DNA from: Comamonas aquatica NBRC 14918 | GTDB lineage: Bacteria; Pseudomonadota; Gammaproteobacteria; Burkholderiales; Burkholderiaceae_C | Direction of reading: 5' to 3' | Length of the DNA stretch: 64,000 nucleotides | Assembly: GCF_000739875.1 (NCBI RefSeq) | Contig: NZ_BBJR01000024.1 | Location: 103,935 to 167,934, forward strand | Shown: positions 63,161 through 64,000 of the stretch, piece by piece | Numbering within the stretch: position 1 is the stretch's first letter | Layout of the letters: every line of letters begins with the position of its first letter | Program-made: the position numbers and the translations under genes | Notes under the pieces: generated by a model | What the model was told of the DNA's origin: nothing | Database searches by the model: none | What the model saw: only the letters and a program-made list of their open reading frames with translations

Positions 63161-63898
63161 ATGTCGCGCCTCGTTGTTCTGGATACCGAAACCACGGGCC
63201 TGTCCGCAGAGGGCGGGGATCGCATCATTGAGCTGGGCTGCGTGGAGCTGGTCAACCGCAAGCTCACGGGCAATAACCTGCACCTGTATTTCAACCCCGG
63301 GCGCGACAGCCACCCCGATGCCCTGCGCGTCCACGGCCTGACCACCGAGTTTCTGAGCGACAAGCCCAAGTTCGAGGCCATGGTCCAGGACATCCTGGCC
63401 TACCTGCAAGGGGCGGAGCTGATCATCCACAACGCGCCGTTCGACGTGGGTTTCCTGAACAAGGAATTCTCGTTGCTGGGTCTGCAGCCGCTGACCCACT
63501 ATGTGGAGGGGATCACCGACTCTTTGGCCATGGCCAAAGAGATGTTCCCTGGCAAGCGCAATTCCCTGGATGCGCTGTGCTCGCGGCTGGATGTGGACAA
63601 CAGCGGTCGGGCCCTGCACGGGGCGTTGCTGGATGCGGAATTGCTGGCCGACGTCTACATCAACATGACGCGCGGGCAGAACGCCCTGGTCATGCCGGAA
63701 GATGACGAGTCCCCGCAGGAGCAAGAGGCCAGCGATGCGCTGCCAGTGCTGGATCTACGTGCCATGGTGCTGCCCGTGCTCAAGGCCAACGAGCAGGAGT
63801 TGGCAGCGCACGACGCCGTGCTGGCCGATCTGGACAAATCGTCCGGTGGCAAAACTATTTGGCGAATTGGAAAAGACGCGGCGCAAGCTGTGACATAA
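63161..63898 (+). CDS. dnaQ: DNA polymerase III epsilon subunit (proofreading exonuclease)
   Basis: A 245-residue DEDDh exonuclease. Motifs are LDTETTG (ExoI), HNAPFDVGFL (ExoII) and HGALLDAELLADVY (ExoIIIepsilon). The C-terminal segment binds the alpha subunit. The ATG at 63161 is three bases after the fdx stop codon. Its end precedes the tRNA gene by 28 bases. Confidence 0.95.
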   Translation: MSRLVVLDTETTGLSAEGGDRIIELGCVELVNRKLTGNNLHLYFNPGRDSHPDALRVHGLTTEFLSDKPKFEAMVQDILAYLQGAELIIHNAPFDVGFLNKEFSLLGLQPLTHYVEGITDSLAMAKEMFPGKRNSLDALCSRLDVDNSGRALHGALLDAELLADVYINMTRGQNALVMPEDDESPQEQEASDALPVLDLRAMVLPVLKANEQELAAHDAVLADLDKSSGGKTIWRIGKDAAQAVT

Positions 63899-63926
63899 TC
63901 TAAGTCTTGTCGGAACACTGACAAAC

Positions 63927-64000
63927 GGGTGATTAGCTCAGCGGTAGAGCACTGCCTTCACACGGCAGGGGTCACATGTTCGATCCATGTATCACCCACC
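63927..64000 (+). tRNA. tRNA-Val (anticodon CAC), 3' end at window edge
   Basis: A cloverleaf folds with acceptor GGGTGAT/ATCACCC, D arm GCTC...GAGC, anticodon stem CTGCC/GGCAG with loop TTCACAC (anticodon CAC) and T arm ACATG/CATGT with loop TTCGATC. The discriminator A is at 63998 and CC of the encoded CCA end the window. A CATAAT box at 63894 is a possible -10. Confidence 0.95.

Overview
The window is about 65% G+C and densely coded. It comes from a betaproteobacterium of the order Burkholderiales, most likely family Comamonadaceae. Supporting points are the smc-zipA-ligA cluster, the iscRSUA/hscBA-fdx cluster followed by dnaQ and tRNA-Val, the many MocR/LysR regulators, and short intergenic repeats built around ATAGC...GCGCT cores of a kind I associate with that family. 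Genus is not resolved. No rRNA, CRISPR array, prophage or complete insertion sequence was seen.

Layout. 1-5.4 kb (minus): a formate dehydrogenase operon fdnG-fdnH-fdnI-fdhE. The catalytic subunit is one selenoprotein gene read through an in-frame UGA (4805-4807) with a recognisable SECIS hairpin just after it. Divergent at 5.8 kb is mnmH/selU, a second selenium-using gene. 7-16 kb: pirin, a chemoreceptor, an orphan divergent TrpB, an SRPBCC protein, a LysR/MFS divergent pair and a MocR-type regulator. 16-21 kb: a BenE-like transporter with the PLP-homeostasis gene yggS, then (minus) a lysine-catabolic trio of lysine 6-dehydrogenase-like protein, small membrane protein and aminoadipate-semialdehyde dehydrogenase. 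21.2-22.1 kb is relatively A+T-rich and has no convincing gene.

22-26.4 kb: a two-gene signalling unit, an HDOD-GAF-histidine kinase overlapping a REC-PAS-GGDEF-EAL response regulator. 26.6-28.7 kb: ElaA-type acetyltransferase, an XRE-cupin regulator and a divergent EamA exporter sharing a 34-bp palindrome. 29-34.3 kb (minus): valine-degradation genes mmsA, acyl-CoA dehydrogenase and mmsB, interspersed with LprI-like, TfoX-N and DUF488 genes, with a divergent LysR gene. 35.5-38.9 kb: a CHASE-PAS-GGDEF-EAL protein overlapping a YnfA protein.

39-47 kb (plus): smc, zipA, ligA and a patatin-like gene, followed by a 192-bp tandem duplication that copied the 3' end of a small gene. 47.6-55.2 kb: a YgiQ radical SAM protein with a short repeat inserted in frame, a membrane GGDEF-EAL protein, a short CoA-transferase and an aspartate/aromatic aminotransferase. 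55.3-64 kb (plus): uvrB, then iscR-iscS-iscU-iscA, a terminator with a competing upstream segment that looks like an attenuator, then hscB-hscA-fdx, dnaQ and tRNA-Val(CAC) at the window edge.

Functional links. The Fe-S assembly genes can serve the Fe-S proteins here (FdnG/H, YgiQ). FdnG and MnmH both depend on selenophosphate. Three GGDEF-EAL proteins and an HDOD kinase point to extensive cyclic-di-GMP signalling. Valine and lysine catabolic clusters indicate amino-acid use.
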